A stretch of DNA of 64,000 nucleotides from Sclerodactyla briareus. Taxonomy: Eukaryota > Echinodermata > Holothuroidea > Dendrochirotida > Sclerodactylidae. The notes beneath the pieces are model-generated. The model did no database searches, was not told where the DNA came from, and saw only the letters and a program-made list of their open reading frames with translations. Below are positions 1-12,791 of this stretch, piece after piece. The stretch covers positions 88,365 through 152,364 of the forward strand of contig JAODTK010005740.1 of NCBI GenBank assembly GCA_026419785.1, written 5' to 3'. Made by a program: the position numbers and the translations under genes. Position 1 is the stretch's first letter, and each line of letters begins with the position of its first letter.

Positions 1-3000
1 CTCAGTCTATGCCCTGGAGCGGTATGTATACAAAACCCAACACCTTCGGGCCACAGCTAGGTTGTTCATCTGCCTAAAATGCTCTTTACCCAGGGATGCC
101 AAATTCACTCTCTCCCGCTGGATTGTTCAGCTTTCACTCCAGCTCTCCTCACTCCAGATCTACACACCTTGCACTGCCACTCACCACTAACAGTGTCTGA
201 GTTTCGTTGCTCGGCAGATCCCAGAGTAGTTATCACCACAGTCTATGTACCTACTCGTAGGCTGAGACAATCGTTCGTTGTTCTATCATCGTACAGTTTC
301 CTAACCATGTTGCGTCTGTAGTTTCCACTGAGACCAACCCCTTGCCAAAAGGGACCCCCATACCTGGACGATATACTCATTCATTATTTACTGGTTACGA
401 GCAGTACGCGACATGTTTACTCCGGATCACTTTCAGACTTTGGGCCCATCTAGGAAACATTCAAGGGCCCTTTGCAGCTGTTAAACTTTCTTGCATTGGT
501 CATCCATTGTTCTTGATAGAAGTCACATTTCATATGTAGTTGGATACCTACAAGCGGGACCTCGTTGTTCGATTCAGAGCATCTTGGAGGTTTTTTTTGA
601 GGTCTGGCGAGCCAATGGCGAATGACATTAGTCTGGCCCCATTCTTTGTGGGGTGTATAAGTTATAAGATTGTATTGATACTTTGAATGTTCGAACGAGA
701 GCATTTCTCAGACCTTTCACAAGGTCCAGGGATACGCGCAGCAGATAGACTCACGACAAACGTCCATGTCTGCGCATGCCATGTTCTCCTCCCAATACTA
801 TCCATTGCTTGGATATTAGCACCTCATCCGTTTGGTGGAAACCCTGCAGCTCTATAACCAACAGTTGTTCCAATCGAAGTGACAATCTGCTGGTAACTCT
901 GGGACAAAAGTGCTGCTAGTAACATTGACATTTGCGGTGCTAGTGAGCAGCACGATCACGTGGCAGATGCACGCATATGAGGCACTAGTTAAACTAGCAA
1001 CTAAGACAAATACGCTGACTTGAACCGATTAGTCCGCTTCAAGTGCTCAAGAACTCGGGACAGAAGTGCTACAATTAAACTCGTAGTTGAAGGGATTTCT
1101 CGCATGAGTGTATCTAGCAGTACAAATGATTTCATTTTTGCAGGGTATTTCTCGAATTTCCGCACGTTTAGCTAACATCACACTATAACCTGCTCAAAAG
1201 CCTAATAAAACTATTGCTAGGACACTGGCACTCGGTTCTAATATGAATGCCGTATGCTTAAATCCAGAGAGGATTCCTTGTCGTCTTGACGTCAATAGGT
1301 GAGATATTAAATAAATAGTCCATAAAATTGAACATTAATTCTGTAGTCATAGGCTGGCGCACCGCAGTGAGTGGATGGAGTAATTAAGACAACGGTGAAC
1401 AAACTTCTAGTGAATATCCTCGTTCTTGGAACACGAATGGTTGTATGTGTCGGCACTGATATAGGTGATGCGTGTTCGTAACGTGATATGCGAAGTGGAA
1501 ATCAATGTTGCTGGGTGCATCATAGGAGGTTGAAATTGCGGCCATCTTAGCTGAACACTCTGACCCTATTGTTTCGGCGTTCAAGAGTGTTTCGGCCTCG
1601 ACGTCCGAAGCGATTGCCGACAGCGCTTAGCTTGCGTAACCGTCTCTAACATCCCACGTATTTGGCGATGCGATTCATAGGCGAAATATCATCGTAAATC
1701 ACTAGCCTGATGGTTAGACTACACACTTCCACTGTTGGTATTACTGCTGACGTGTCGTGTCAGAGTCGGTTCGTTAATGTCATCTCCTCAAGTGTCGGTC
1801 TGTACCTCATTATGAGTTATCATTTTGTTTTCAGTTAGGTGTTTCTATTCCATGGTATTTCTTGTAAGGAAAATGATGGATAAGAGACTACTGTGTATAT
1901 CTATCGTTTGTAATCGATAATGCATAAGATTTAACCATCGAATGTATTGTAGTGAGTATGTTTTAGGAGGCTAAAAAATGTCGAACTAGGTATTTGACCT
2001 TTTCCTGCTATTATTCGCGTGATGAGACCCTTGCTAGAGACTAGCATTCCGTTCAATGTTAGGACACTCGAGTAGCACTACGATCACTAATGAATACGAT
2101 CAAGGCCTACCCCTACGATTATAATTATAATTTTCAGGAAGTACAATTATTATATAATTTTGCGATACACTTTAAGCTCAGAACTCGCCAGAATCAGCCC
2201 TGTAGAGTCACTGGCATATCGAAGAGTCTATAGACTATAGGTCACGTAGGATGGCACGATCTTGCCATACTACAGTAGGCTACTGATGGGTATGTCAGTG
2301 CCCATGCAATGTAACGAAACTAACGTTACCTAACTCATCTTCGAAGTGATCATCCAAAATTAAATGGAATTTCATGACACTTGTTGTTCTATACACACTA
2401 GCCTATGTCCCTCAGTCTGAAAGATTCAATCAGTTATGCAGGGATCTTCATTTCAAGGCATTGTACTGTGCCACTACTACACAAAGTAAATGTTACGATG
2501 TTACCACGATAATTTAAAGTCTGTCAGTCCGTCGGTCTTCTAACGTTTAGAACTAAAAATACGTCACACCGTGTTTCCAAAGTCCAGTCATCAGCGTGAT
2601 GCTTTTGAAACTGTTTAGATTCCGGTTCCGTAATTTTAGTTTTTTGGTCACATGTGAGTTCCTCATAGTTGATCGATTATCAAATCTTACTACGCCTCTG
2701 TACCAGTCGTTCGTGTTCCATGACTCCCACCCCGGACAATCGCTGGGAACTTCATCCATATGACTTCTTAGTTGCCATAGCAGTGAAGTAGCTAATTTCG
2801 CAGAGGAAGACTCATGCACTCCGTTATCGAGTATACTCATTTACACTATTTGACAGGTGAGGCTCGGTGATTGTGTGTGGATACGCTCTGTAGGTTGAAC
2901 AGGTGAATGACATCCAGGATAGAGAACATAGCATGAAGCCAAAATGTCACCAGGGCGTACTGAGCCATTTCTAACTACGGCGACTCGCTGTCTTTTTAGT

Positions 3001-3475
3001 GACGTAAGTGTGATGTAATCATGAGAATACGAGAGTGATATTCCATTAGCCACACCTCAAGTGACTGGCCCAGTGACTGGTTTAATCAGTGTCCTATTGA
3101 ATGGCAAAACACAGATTGTGCGGAACGGAATGTTTTGTTTCAATATTCTCAGTTTCTTTTGTATTCTTTTCAAGTGACGCATTTGTGATGTAATTTGCAT
3201 TGCTAATGTAGACGGTGTAGCTATAAAATTGCGACAGTTATGTTTCAATGGCCACTTCCAGACGGACCGACTGACTTAACTGATTGGTGACGGCCAGTTT
3301 TGCTAATTTAGGTATTTTCCATTAGGTTGATATTTAGATAAAATCACACAGTATTACATTTTTTGAAACCCAGTCAATGTTGTAATATTGTATTTTATTT
3401 TTTATAGTACAGAAAGGTAAACACTCACTGGTCCCAATCCCCGGCCTTCCTCGAGCGAGCCATCGGACCAAGACC
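1..3475. other. Unique AT-leaning DNA, no gene seen
   Basis: Stops are frequent in all frames and I recognise no protein, RNA gene or element. A short AT-rich palindromic stretch (repeats of TTATAATTATAAT type) lies near 2120-2165. Two short blocks, about 2995-3060 and 3170-3210, share the words GTGACG and GTGATGTAAT, which may be a very old duplication. Confidence 0.5.
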
Positions 3476-3790
3476 TAGTTTAGTTTAGTTCGTGTGTAGT
3501 TAGGTTTAGTTTAGTGAAAAGGGGTCAGGAAAGTGTTAAAATCCACATGGAGACCCGTACGCCACAACATCCCAAAAGAGGAAGAACAACCCAGATGCCT
3601 GGAGAATTCGCCCACATTCTGAAAATAAATCGAGACTGTTCTTGAACGCATTCACACTCTTAGACAGAAAACATACATTCTCCAGGAAGGCTATTCCACC
3701 AGGAATAACTCTCCGCGAGACGAAATATTTCCGAAGGTCCAATCTACAGGGTTGACCCGACTTGTTGATCCTCGTGCTACTCCAATAATG
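3476..3790 (-). mobile_element. CR1-like LINE, 3' end, copy A (truncated)
   Basis: The minus strand encodes the extreme C-terminus of a non-LTR retrotransposon reverse transcriptase: RKYFVSRRV (about 3738-3712), then a degenerate form of the usual WNSLP box, then NAFKNSLD. This order is typical of the end of CR1/L2-type polyproteins. Past the stop, at lower coordinates, the element ends in a tandem tail of AAACT units, seen on the plus strand as TTTAGTTTAG at 3476-3515. The same 3' untranslated words, including GGGGTCAGGAAAG, recur in copy B at 35.6 kb, so the two belong to one family. The copy is 5' truncated as LINEs usually are. Family identity is inferred from motifs; the clade could be CR1, L2 or a close relative. 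Confidence 0.75.
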
Positions 3791-6700
3791 AGCAATACGT
3801 ATTGCCCACCGGATTGTTCATGGGACCACATAAACATAGATAAACACCATAAACAATAATGGCTGTAAGAGCTTGCAGCTTCAAAGTTGTCATTTGCAAT
3901 CTTAAATTTGTCATTGTGAATTTGCAAAGTGTCAGAGCAAAGGGTGAATATTGTGAATCCTCGATGCTGAGGAACCGGGCATACTCATGATCTTGGCTCA
4001 ACTCCGGCACGAACTCCAATCAGACGCATACGTCATTCTAGACAAGATAGATCAAAGAACACATGCGCATCCATGGAAAGTAACCAACATTGATAGTGAG
4101 TCCACAAAAATTGAACTTTTTTTTAAAAGAAAATCTAACCCGGATACAGCAATATGGCGTACGTGAAGGAATTGCCCATCAACTTCGATTACACCACATA
4201 AGGACAGTTGCTGCGGGATATATTTGGGGGAAAAACATTAGTTGTTTGAATTCACATTTACCTCATCGTGACGTTAGCGAACTTCAAGTTCAACAAGATT
4301 CCTCTTCCCGCACCGATTTTCCTCCCTGTGCATTTCACTTTTCCTAACTAATTTGATATGTTTATATCCTATACTCGGAGTCACAGTTAAATTCCTGACA
4401 GGTTGCAGCAGTTCTATTGAAAAATCAAGATCTTAAGTCCTTTGCCCCCAAAAAATTCCGGTCACTTTCTCAGTCAATCTGGCAGTTCCGAGACCCCGTA
4501 GGCTGGATTTGGAGCTGGAACATTCTCCAACATTCCTAGAGCAGACTCTGGTCAGGCAGTCCATTGGAATTGCACACGAAACAGCTGCCGCGCCATAAGG
4601 TTTAGGTTCCATAGGGTTCGAGACATTTTTCGATTCGGAATTGCAAGGTAATACTACTTGCTAAAAACACTAATAGTTAGAGGAAATTACGGAAATCTGT
4701 GAACAAACTCCTTACCAAAACTTGTTTGCACCTCCTCGTAGTGCCCTCGAGCAATATCAGTTTACTTACACTCACGGCGCGGTTCTAAAATGAAATCGAT
4801 ATTGAAATTGTCGGAATGTGACTGTAATAGCATTCATGCCATTTTACATGAAGCAATAGTACATGAATGAACCAGGGTGGATTCATCGACTTGAAAATTG
4901 GGGCGCTCTTCAAAATGGCGACGGAACTAAAACAATATGGGATAGCCTTAAATCACAATATACCGGTAAAACATATGGATCTAAAAAAAGTGCACCCTAA
5001 TCATCCCCACTCCCATGAGCACCCTGGCATCGGACAAACGCTTTTGCCAGCGGGGACCAAGATTGCTACCAACTGAGGTAGTCATGGGGGAATTTAGTTT
5101 TGCCTCACCCCACATTGTGATCGCTAGAATAAAGAGAGACTAGAAGCACGATTGAGCAAAACACGCGGAGCTTAGTTTCTCTGTCTATAGACAACATGGT
5201 CGCCAAACGTCAACAGCCTCCTGACATAAACTCATTCATGCCGGGACCCACTCAAAGCTTGCTCACTGTTTTGTCCTCGGCCCTTAATATGAGTGCGTCG
5301 AAAACATGTATAGCTCATCTCTTTCCAACTTTGTCCGGACACAGCGCGTCTGGCCTCACCGACAGAGGTAAGTGTTATCTAGACTAAGCCATTGCTATGG
5401 CAATCAAGTAGGTCAGGTGATGCTATGGCTAGAGAATCAGCGGGAAACAACCAGGAAGTAATTTGTGATCGAGATTATAAATGCCGATTTCCCTTTGAAC
5501 CCCGTTTAGTGAAGATATAAGTGCACGGTCGTACAACACGACCAGGATGGTAAAATAAGGAGCTCCCGTTGTTTCTCGATCAACTGTTAGCGGAATATTT
5601 TAATTTTATTCTTATCACGAACAAGCAAGTACAAGTATACAGGTCAATAAACTAACCCAGTGTCTAGTTCAGAGTGTCGACATAGAATGACATGATGTAG
5701 TTAGTAAATGGTTAGTAGAGACGGTATAGCGTAGGGCGGGAACATGGCAGGGTGGTAGTAGTGACGCTTGGAACGCAAGCATTCCGTGTTCCGAGTTATC
5801 GCTCATCCACGGTCAATACGGCCAGGGGTCCTTGATGAGCCTCACTTAGCTTCCCAAATCGAATCAATTGTGTAACCTTAATAAGCCTATCTGAAGTTAC
5901 CATTGAATGATACACTTACGACATGCCGTAACTATACACTCAGAAAGCACTGTCTAAGTAGATACCTATTCTTGAATGTATGGAAATTACACAAGAAGTG
6001 TGTGACGACTACACAGGTAATGTACTTCTAAACACAATATTGTGGATTTTCTACACATATTCAGGTTAGAATAGATGTACTAGTACACAGTGTTGTGTGA
6101 TAATCATTTTCACCTTCAAAATCTAGAATTACGACGGCATGGTGTATATCAGGCGTAAGAGGAGGGGCTGTGTATGTATAAAATTATCACTCTGGCATAT
6201 AATCTGCGGCCTGAGGTGATTTATTTCTCCTCAGTTGAAGTAATCGCAGTTAAGATTTGTAATCGCCGGTTGTTTTTCGGAAAGTATCACGATTTGTGTT
6301 ATTTGTTAACGTTGCTCATTCTTACTATTCAGGACCAGCAACCCCAGAGAGTCCGAGAAAATACGACTAAACAGAACAACTGAACAACAGAAAAAACGGA
6401 ACAATATAAAACAATGACAGATTATTCAGTTATTCACTGAACAGAAAATGTAAATCATGAAACTAACTTAATGTACGAGCCATATAAATACACGATCTAG
6501 TTCCATTGTTCCATAGGCAGATTTACGTGATATGCGCTCTTTTTTCGAGAAGCCGACGAACTCAAGATAGATGTCTATTCCGGGCCTACTTTCCGGCCAA
6601 TTATTGAAATCCCTCGTGGTCATGCTGACATACACATTTGCTCGCGGAGAGGGGTTCAGAAGTAAATTGTATTTGTGTCATATACCCTTTCTAATACATT

Positions 6701-8480
6701 CATTTGAATATGAAAAATGGTGTAATTGAAATCAATTCTAGTAATATCGCAACCGGAATGAAATTAGTAATGGGACTGTCCCTATCAACTTATACCCGCT
6801 CTATGAGAGGTCATTACTCCCCCGTTCAGGGAACGTGTCACAATTATTTATTCATTTTACCAGAGTAATATCTCATAAAAAACAGCTTATCCCCATACAA
6901 AACTGTGTATGTACATGAGCAAGTCTATGAGGTCCAGAGAAATGGAGCAGAAATGGTTTATGTGACTCACTCCATGAACTATTAGCATCACAGGAGGAGG
7001 GGTCCCTGGTTCAGAGAATTAAGAGGCACTTGTTTAACTAATGTCTTGTCTGTACATAAATACCAATAATATTATGGTGAACATCACAAAAATAAATATA
7101 GGCTAGTGTAGTAGTGTTAACGAGGCATTTCAGAAATTATAACTCATATAACACTGGCAGCAATGTTTTTCTCCCTGCGAGGGCGGTGATATTATGTGCT
7201 TGTATAGACCCAACGAGCCATAATTTCCAAAATGTCCACGGTGCTCCCCACGGAGGTTCCTACTGTAGAAACGTATCGAGGACTGCTAGGCATAATTTGG
7301 CATCAATTACTTGATTAATTACATGGTCATAGAAATTATTCCCTCATTGCGGATATGCAGATATTCCGCGAATGGACCCAACTAGCATCTGGATGGGGAA
7401 CGATAGTGATCCGCCTGTTATACTGTTTCGGTACATCCGTCGTTCGATCATTGAAACTGTACTTCTACAGGGGCCAATCAGATCTCCGTTAGAGAGAGCG
7501 ATGAGTGGTTTATGTGAATTTCGCTGAACACAGCAGCAAATTACCGCCACCTTCGAAGCTGAGAGATCCATGTTGTACCGCGCACATCCGTTTAAGAGCT
7601 GAGTATGGTCATGTGGTGACTATTTATCTCACCATAGGTACCTATCGCCTACAAAAATAAGTTGCCTGGGTGGGGTCCTTCGAACGTTCTGTTTTTTCTC
7701 TAGTACGCATCAGTGTATTGATAATACATAATCTAACTCTGTGTTTGGATATTAGTATACAAACTTCATTCCGAAGATCACACACAGGCAACGTGATGCA
7801 TCCAACCACAATTGCAGCGAAGTTTTGTTAATCACCCTAACGAGTGCGCAGAAAAAGTAAGTTATTAGCAACGTTATAATCACTTTGGGAAGCGGAGTCA
7901 CATATGTAACGAGGGTACTGTGCTGTGGTATTCCCAATTCCCCAGTTTTCGCAAGCGTGCACAGGAGGAAGAAAAAAAACATTCGTGAAATTCGTAAATT
8001 CATCTTATCAATCTTATTTTGGTAACAAGTTTGATGAGATTTCCTGCACTCCCATTGGTATGCCGCAAAAACTAACAAAAGCCTGACAGTGAATATACTT
8101 AAGAGACAACAAGATATTTCAGCTCATTACGTTGTCCTATTTTGTGTATCTCTTTTCCAGATCATATACGGACAAAGTTCCTCCTACTTTTTCGATTCAT
8201 TTGAGAAAAGTGATAATGATATTACATATTTCTGTATACAGAATATCTCCTTCACTTTGCAAAAATGGCAGCTAGCAATTCCGCTAGGATGCGTGTTCTG
8301 CTGCTTGTCTTGCTCGCCCACATGTATAATTGGCCTAATTCGTGTTCTGCTTCACATGCTGTGCATGTGTTTCAACTTGTCAACGTCCGTTGCAATTTTG
8401 CAGGTACACTGCATGTTTAGCGATCGAATGTGTGGGTGAAACAGTTTGTTTTGCACCATCTGTTCAGTTTATTTCTTAAA
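3791..8480. other. AT-rich DNA without recognisable genes
   Basis: I see no convincing coding segment, repeat or RNA gene over about 4.7 kb. The longer open frames (for example 4867-5076, 5196-5387, 8089-8439) have random-like composition and match nothing I know. Confidence 0.45.
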
Positions 8481-8602
8481 GCGCTGTTCACACTTGTGGC
8501 GATACGATACGATACGATACGATACGATACGATACGATACGATACGATAAATTTATCGGATGGAGTGTTCACACTTGTGCGATAAAATATCGTACGATAA
8601 CG
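8481..8602 (+). repeat. GATAC microsatellite inside a GTTCACACTTGTG-headed repeat
   Basis: Nine perfect copies of GATAC run from 8501 to 8545. The block starts with TGTTCACACTTGTG (8485) and the same head recurs at 8566 followed by GCGATAAAATATCG. A related block lies in opposite orientation at 18,134-18,340. The head resembles termini seen in some PIF/Harbinger elements, but I see no transposase beside it, so this is only a suggestion. Confidence 0.75.
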
Positions 8603-9431
8603 TTACGGGCTCCTCGTCTCGGTCGCCCTAATATGACTAAGCAAGTGGTGGATTTGTTGAGAAAAACACGTTTTCCCTCTTTTTGGGGTCCATCTTCAGA
8701 CTGTGTGAATAGCCTCGTCGGCAAAATTGTTGATACCAAGAATTGCAATTTAAAAGCATTCGAAGCTTATGTCTTTCGCAGTACTTGTAGGAGGCGAGAA
8801 ATAGTGATTATCGACCGATTTTGAAGCGATAACAACTTACAGGCTCTCTCTAGTCGGCGAGCCTGTCCTGAGCCGTCCCTCCTCCCCAACTCCCCAACTC
8901 CTCCGAGGTAAACCCGCGCTGCTGGCCAACCATGCTGGAATACCGTTTTCCGCCCCGCGAACGGCCCTACCCCAAGGTGTCCCGTGGAGACGGAACGCGG
9001 TAGACGGGATTGTCCACGGATGCCCACATACGCGCATTACCGATTCACCGAATCAGGCAGCTGACCTCGCCATCTCGCAGCCTACCTTTTCGGTGGACAC
9101 GCCGACTTAATATCATGCGTATCCAAAATCAATGTCAGAGTGAGGTAGCCAAGAGGCATTCAGTCAATTCAGTCCAATTGCCCTGAAAATTTGGAGCTTG
9201 GTTACTCTGCTCAGAACAAGCACGTGGAAATAATGCCTATAACGGCTCCACCCCTTGTACACCGATCTACTTTCCTCACTGACCTCATGACTTATTAACT
9301 TGGTGTTAGATCGACATTATATACCCCCCTATATAGCGTATTCCCGTGCCACCCTCCTTCGTTTCTTTTCCGACTCATTTCTCATTCAGCAGGACGGTTA
9401 GGGTCAGACTTTTAGGGGAGGACACTTTTGT
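8603..9431. other. Mixed DNA, GC-richer patch at 8840-9040
   Basis: A 63-codon open frame at 8633-8824 starts with ATG but matches nothing I recognise. The patch at 8840-9040 is more GC- and CpG-rich than its surroundings. I cannot assign a function. Confidence 0.3.
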
Positions 9432-9627
9432 TGAGTACGAGTACGAGTACGAGTACACTTCCCAAAAGACGAGTACGAGTTAAGAGTACCTGACATGCGA
9501 GTATACGAGCTACGAGTACGAGTACCACTTTGTGATGGCAAGAGTACAGTACGAGTACGGTACACAACACATAGTACGAGTACGAGTCCGAGTACACAAC
9601 CTCTAAGTCCGAGTACGTGTAAGTACA
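9432..9627. repeat. Degenerate GAGTAC hexamer array
   Basis: About 195 bp of interrupted CGAGTA/GAGTAC hexamers. A second array of the same word lies at 17,438-17,643. GAGTAC and its complement GTACTC overlap into palindromes such as GTACTCGAGTAC, so the array can fold on itself. Confidence 0.85.
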
Positions 9628-11488
9628 ATTTTTTTCAAACGTTACAAATCACCACAGATTCATTGTTTTAATGTGGAGCAGCAAAATACTGATTGAATAC
9701 ACCTATACCATTGTCAAATTACACCGCCTTACCCGGTTTGTAAGTCTTTATCTTTATCTCCAAACTACCAAGCAGCGCAAGTCACTGACTGACATGGTAT
9801 TGAAAACAGTTCATTAGGCACTGACTCACGCAGATCACCGTAGCGTACTACTTTCCAGAGTCCAACGCTTCTTCATCCTTTAGTTAGTGGTCATACTAGT
9901 TTCCCTGCACTATCGTGAAAGCCAGGGAGGTTCCTGCTATTCAGTAAGTTGTAAGTGGAGAACCTTTTGTTTATTGGAAAAAAAGCAAAGATTGAAAATC
10001 ATGTAAACATTCGAAAACAGCAGTTTTATTTCTTTTTAACCTTCTTATATGTACTAATGAATGTGGCCATAGTATAGGAGTTTACTAGTCTAGAGTCTTC
10101 ATTGACATAAAAAATAAAGCATGTCAATGAGAAATTTACCTTTAACACATTGACTCAGTATACAACCTCATAAATATTTAATGAAGGGCCAGTATTACTT
10201 GCAGTTAATATATCTTGTCTTATAAGTCTTAGTCGGATTCTTGCTACACTAATCAATGGGATTCTGAAACACACCTTGAGTCCTAGATTGTGTGGCGTCA
10301 GTGTTCGTCGTGTCTAACATTCGGTGACTCATCACCCTCTTCTGAGCTCGGGCAGGGGGGAGGGGGCTCATTACCTAACATCTTAAGTGGTGAATAGCAA
10401 AGCAATGGCTGGTGCCATGTTACCACCATGATAATGTGCATGAGCATTGTGTGTGGACGAGACTACTGAGTTATGGCACTGAATCATTTTCGTAATCATC
10501 TGCATTATATAGGCACCTATGAGGCTGATTTCCATAACAGTCTCATACAAAGTAAGGCTTTCTGAAGTTTCTGAACTGATATAAATTAATATTAAAAAAG
10601 CATGGTATCATCAAATAAATACATGTGGGTACCCATTTTTGCTGAAAGCACTCGGATTTACACCGGTTGAGTGGTTTAAGCTATTTAAGTTCCATTCAGC
10701 CTTTGAATTTCCGAAAAACAGCATCAATGAAGGGCAATCTTCGATACCTGTACGACTGTACCTGATCTACGTGACGAACTTCAGTAAAAATCACAGCCCT
10801 CAATCTCTTCTCTATTCTTCGAGAAAATGGTGGTTCATCTGTGAAAATTTCAAAATAGCCAATCCGGTCGCAACAACTATATTTCTGCCATAGGGACCTA
10901 TTCGACACAAGTATTATTTGCCCTAATTCTTTTGTTCCAACCATTTTTTTTTACTCAATGAGTTTCACCCCACCTGATGACCTCTTTGGAGAACACTGCA
11001 AAGGTCGCTATTGACTTCACACAGTAAATGTACCACTGCTGATATTTCGCACATTAGACTGAAGAATATTAATTAACATTCAAAATAGAAATTGAGGAAA
11101 TTATTCTTTCATATTTGTGAACAACTCTTCACCTGATCCCATTGTAGTTTTTGCCACTAGGGTGGTAAAATACATTTTATGCATTGACTTTGTATTCACA
11201 GGGTCCTCAGTTACTCTTGTGACGTTGGAAATTGCAATAGCCAAATTGTCTCCTTTTCACACTCTTTTTTCTGAGGTTTGGGTTTTCCAATTATACTAGA
11301 TATAGGTCCCCAAAATAGCAGGAGTTGTGTTCAGATCATTGTACATCTTAAATTATCTGAACAAATTTATCGTGACTATATGCCGTTATTTTCATAGGGC
11401 CGAGAATGCATGACTGATGTGAGATCATTCAGATGGAGAACTTTGGGGGAGGCCTGTTTATGCCTAATTTCCTCATTGCCATTGCACT
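9628..11488. other. AT-rich DNA without recognisable genes
   Basis: No protein or repeat recognised. It flanks the 3' side of the hAT transposase remnant and might contain that element's terminus, but I could not find one by eye. Confidence 0.4.
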
Positions 11489-11869
11489 TCAGGAAGATGA
11501 GAGAGGAGAGGAGATTGCTTCCAAGTCTTGCTCTGTGAGGTCGGAGTATAATTCCCCCAAACTGAATACTCGCTCAATGGTGCACTTGAAGCTGGGATAG
11601 AGAGGACTTTCCTTCACCAGTCGGTAGTCCGGGGGAATTCTTTCCGGTTCTGAACCAGAAGGTGAAGCATTCCTCATGGTCACCTTCAGTTTCCAGTACA
11701 GCATAGAACGAAGCCAGTTCACCTGTCAGCGTTGACGAACCTGTCTTCTTCTTACTGGGCTTGGACATAAACCTCGGCTTCTTTAGATGGGACCTTGGTC
11801 CCTTCTTCTGGTTGACAGTTAGGTCCTCTCCGGAGGGCTCTAAGCTCTCTACTTCCCGTCGCAGCTGTG
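11489..11869 (-). pseudogene. hAT transposase remnant, last exon (dimerisation domain)
   Basis: After the acceptor at 11,870, one frame stays open for about 95 codons and carries a basic linker (SKPSKKKTGS) and the acidic helix ELASFYAVLET. Around 11,680-11,640 the plausible frame shifts by one base into a second frame. That frame carries ERVFSLGELYSDLTEQDLEA (11,575 down to about 11,516) and ends at TGA. The ERVFS box followed by a leucine-rich helix is the C-terminal dimerisation domain of hAT transposases. The frame change would be a single indel. I infer this is the natural C-terminus. Confidence 0.75.
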
Positions 11870-12791
11870 CTGTAAGAGGGAAAAACAAGATTTGAATATT
11901 ATAGCTATTGGAATCGCCAAGTCATGGTGACTGTTCCATCTACAGTAGGACAGAAATCCATTTAGGACTCTGTAAGAAATAGAATCCATGAGTGTAGTCT
12001 TCACTACAATTCCATAAATGGGTAAGCTGCCAACAACATCGATGAGTTCACATTTTACTAACATAGAAATTGAGGAATTTTTAACCGACATCACACCTGT
12101 CACACCTGCAACGGAAGAGGCAGGACGATTAGAAAGGACCCCCACATTATACCATTGAAGCTCACAATATTTCCATACTAGTTCTGTGAATGAGGCACTC
12201 AGCAATTCAATTTGTTCATGGCATCACTGGAACAATACAGCAACGTTGGCAAATCAGTTAACACTTGAGCTTCGTTCCTCTGCCCAGATAAAGTGGCTGC
12301 CAAACATCAAGGCCATTGTTGTGGGGTATAACAACCCCCTTGGCTACTACTAGAAACGTTACTTCATGTCAACAACAAAAACTGACAGGAGCAGTGTACT
12401 TGGGGATGACATATCTGCTCGTATAGTGCATATAGGACCCCTATGTTTTGCAGTCTCAGATGTGAAGGTCGACTTGTGTTCATAATATTAACTTCATAAT
12501 AAGCATCTAAGGTCGTCACATAGGTCTATTAGTCTATTCCTTACAATATCTTTCTCTTATCTGGTTTACCTCAGTCATCCAGTAACTGGTTACTGCTCCG
12601 GTTAGTAGTTCAAATTAGTTAGAAGCCAGTCAAGTTTCTGGTATGCCCTTGTCTTGACCAAGTCATTTTGTTCCAAATGATTTACCCTACTGTACCCAAT
12701 GTGTTTAATTTGTTACTGTGGTGGGATATCTGTTAAGTGATTGTGACTATCAAACTAATCCCGGTTTATCCAGATGCTGAATATATTATAC
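11870..12791 (-). other. Intron-like spacer within the hAT remnant
   Basis: It begins GTATAA and ends TTCCCTCTTACAG in the minus-strand sense, so it obeys the GT-AG rule with a pyrimidine-rich acceptor. No element is recognised inside it. It could instead be an insertion into a once continuous reading frame. Confidence 0.45.

Noticed and set aside
3476-3520. TTTAGTTTAG repeats as an interstitial telomere
   Set aside because: The unit is five bases, not TTAGGG, and it is the tail of a LINE found again at 35.6 kb.
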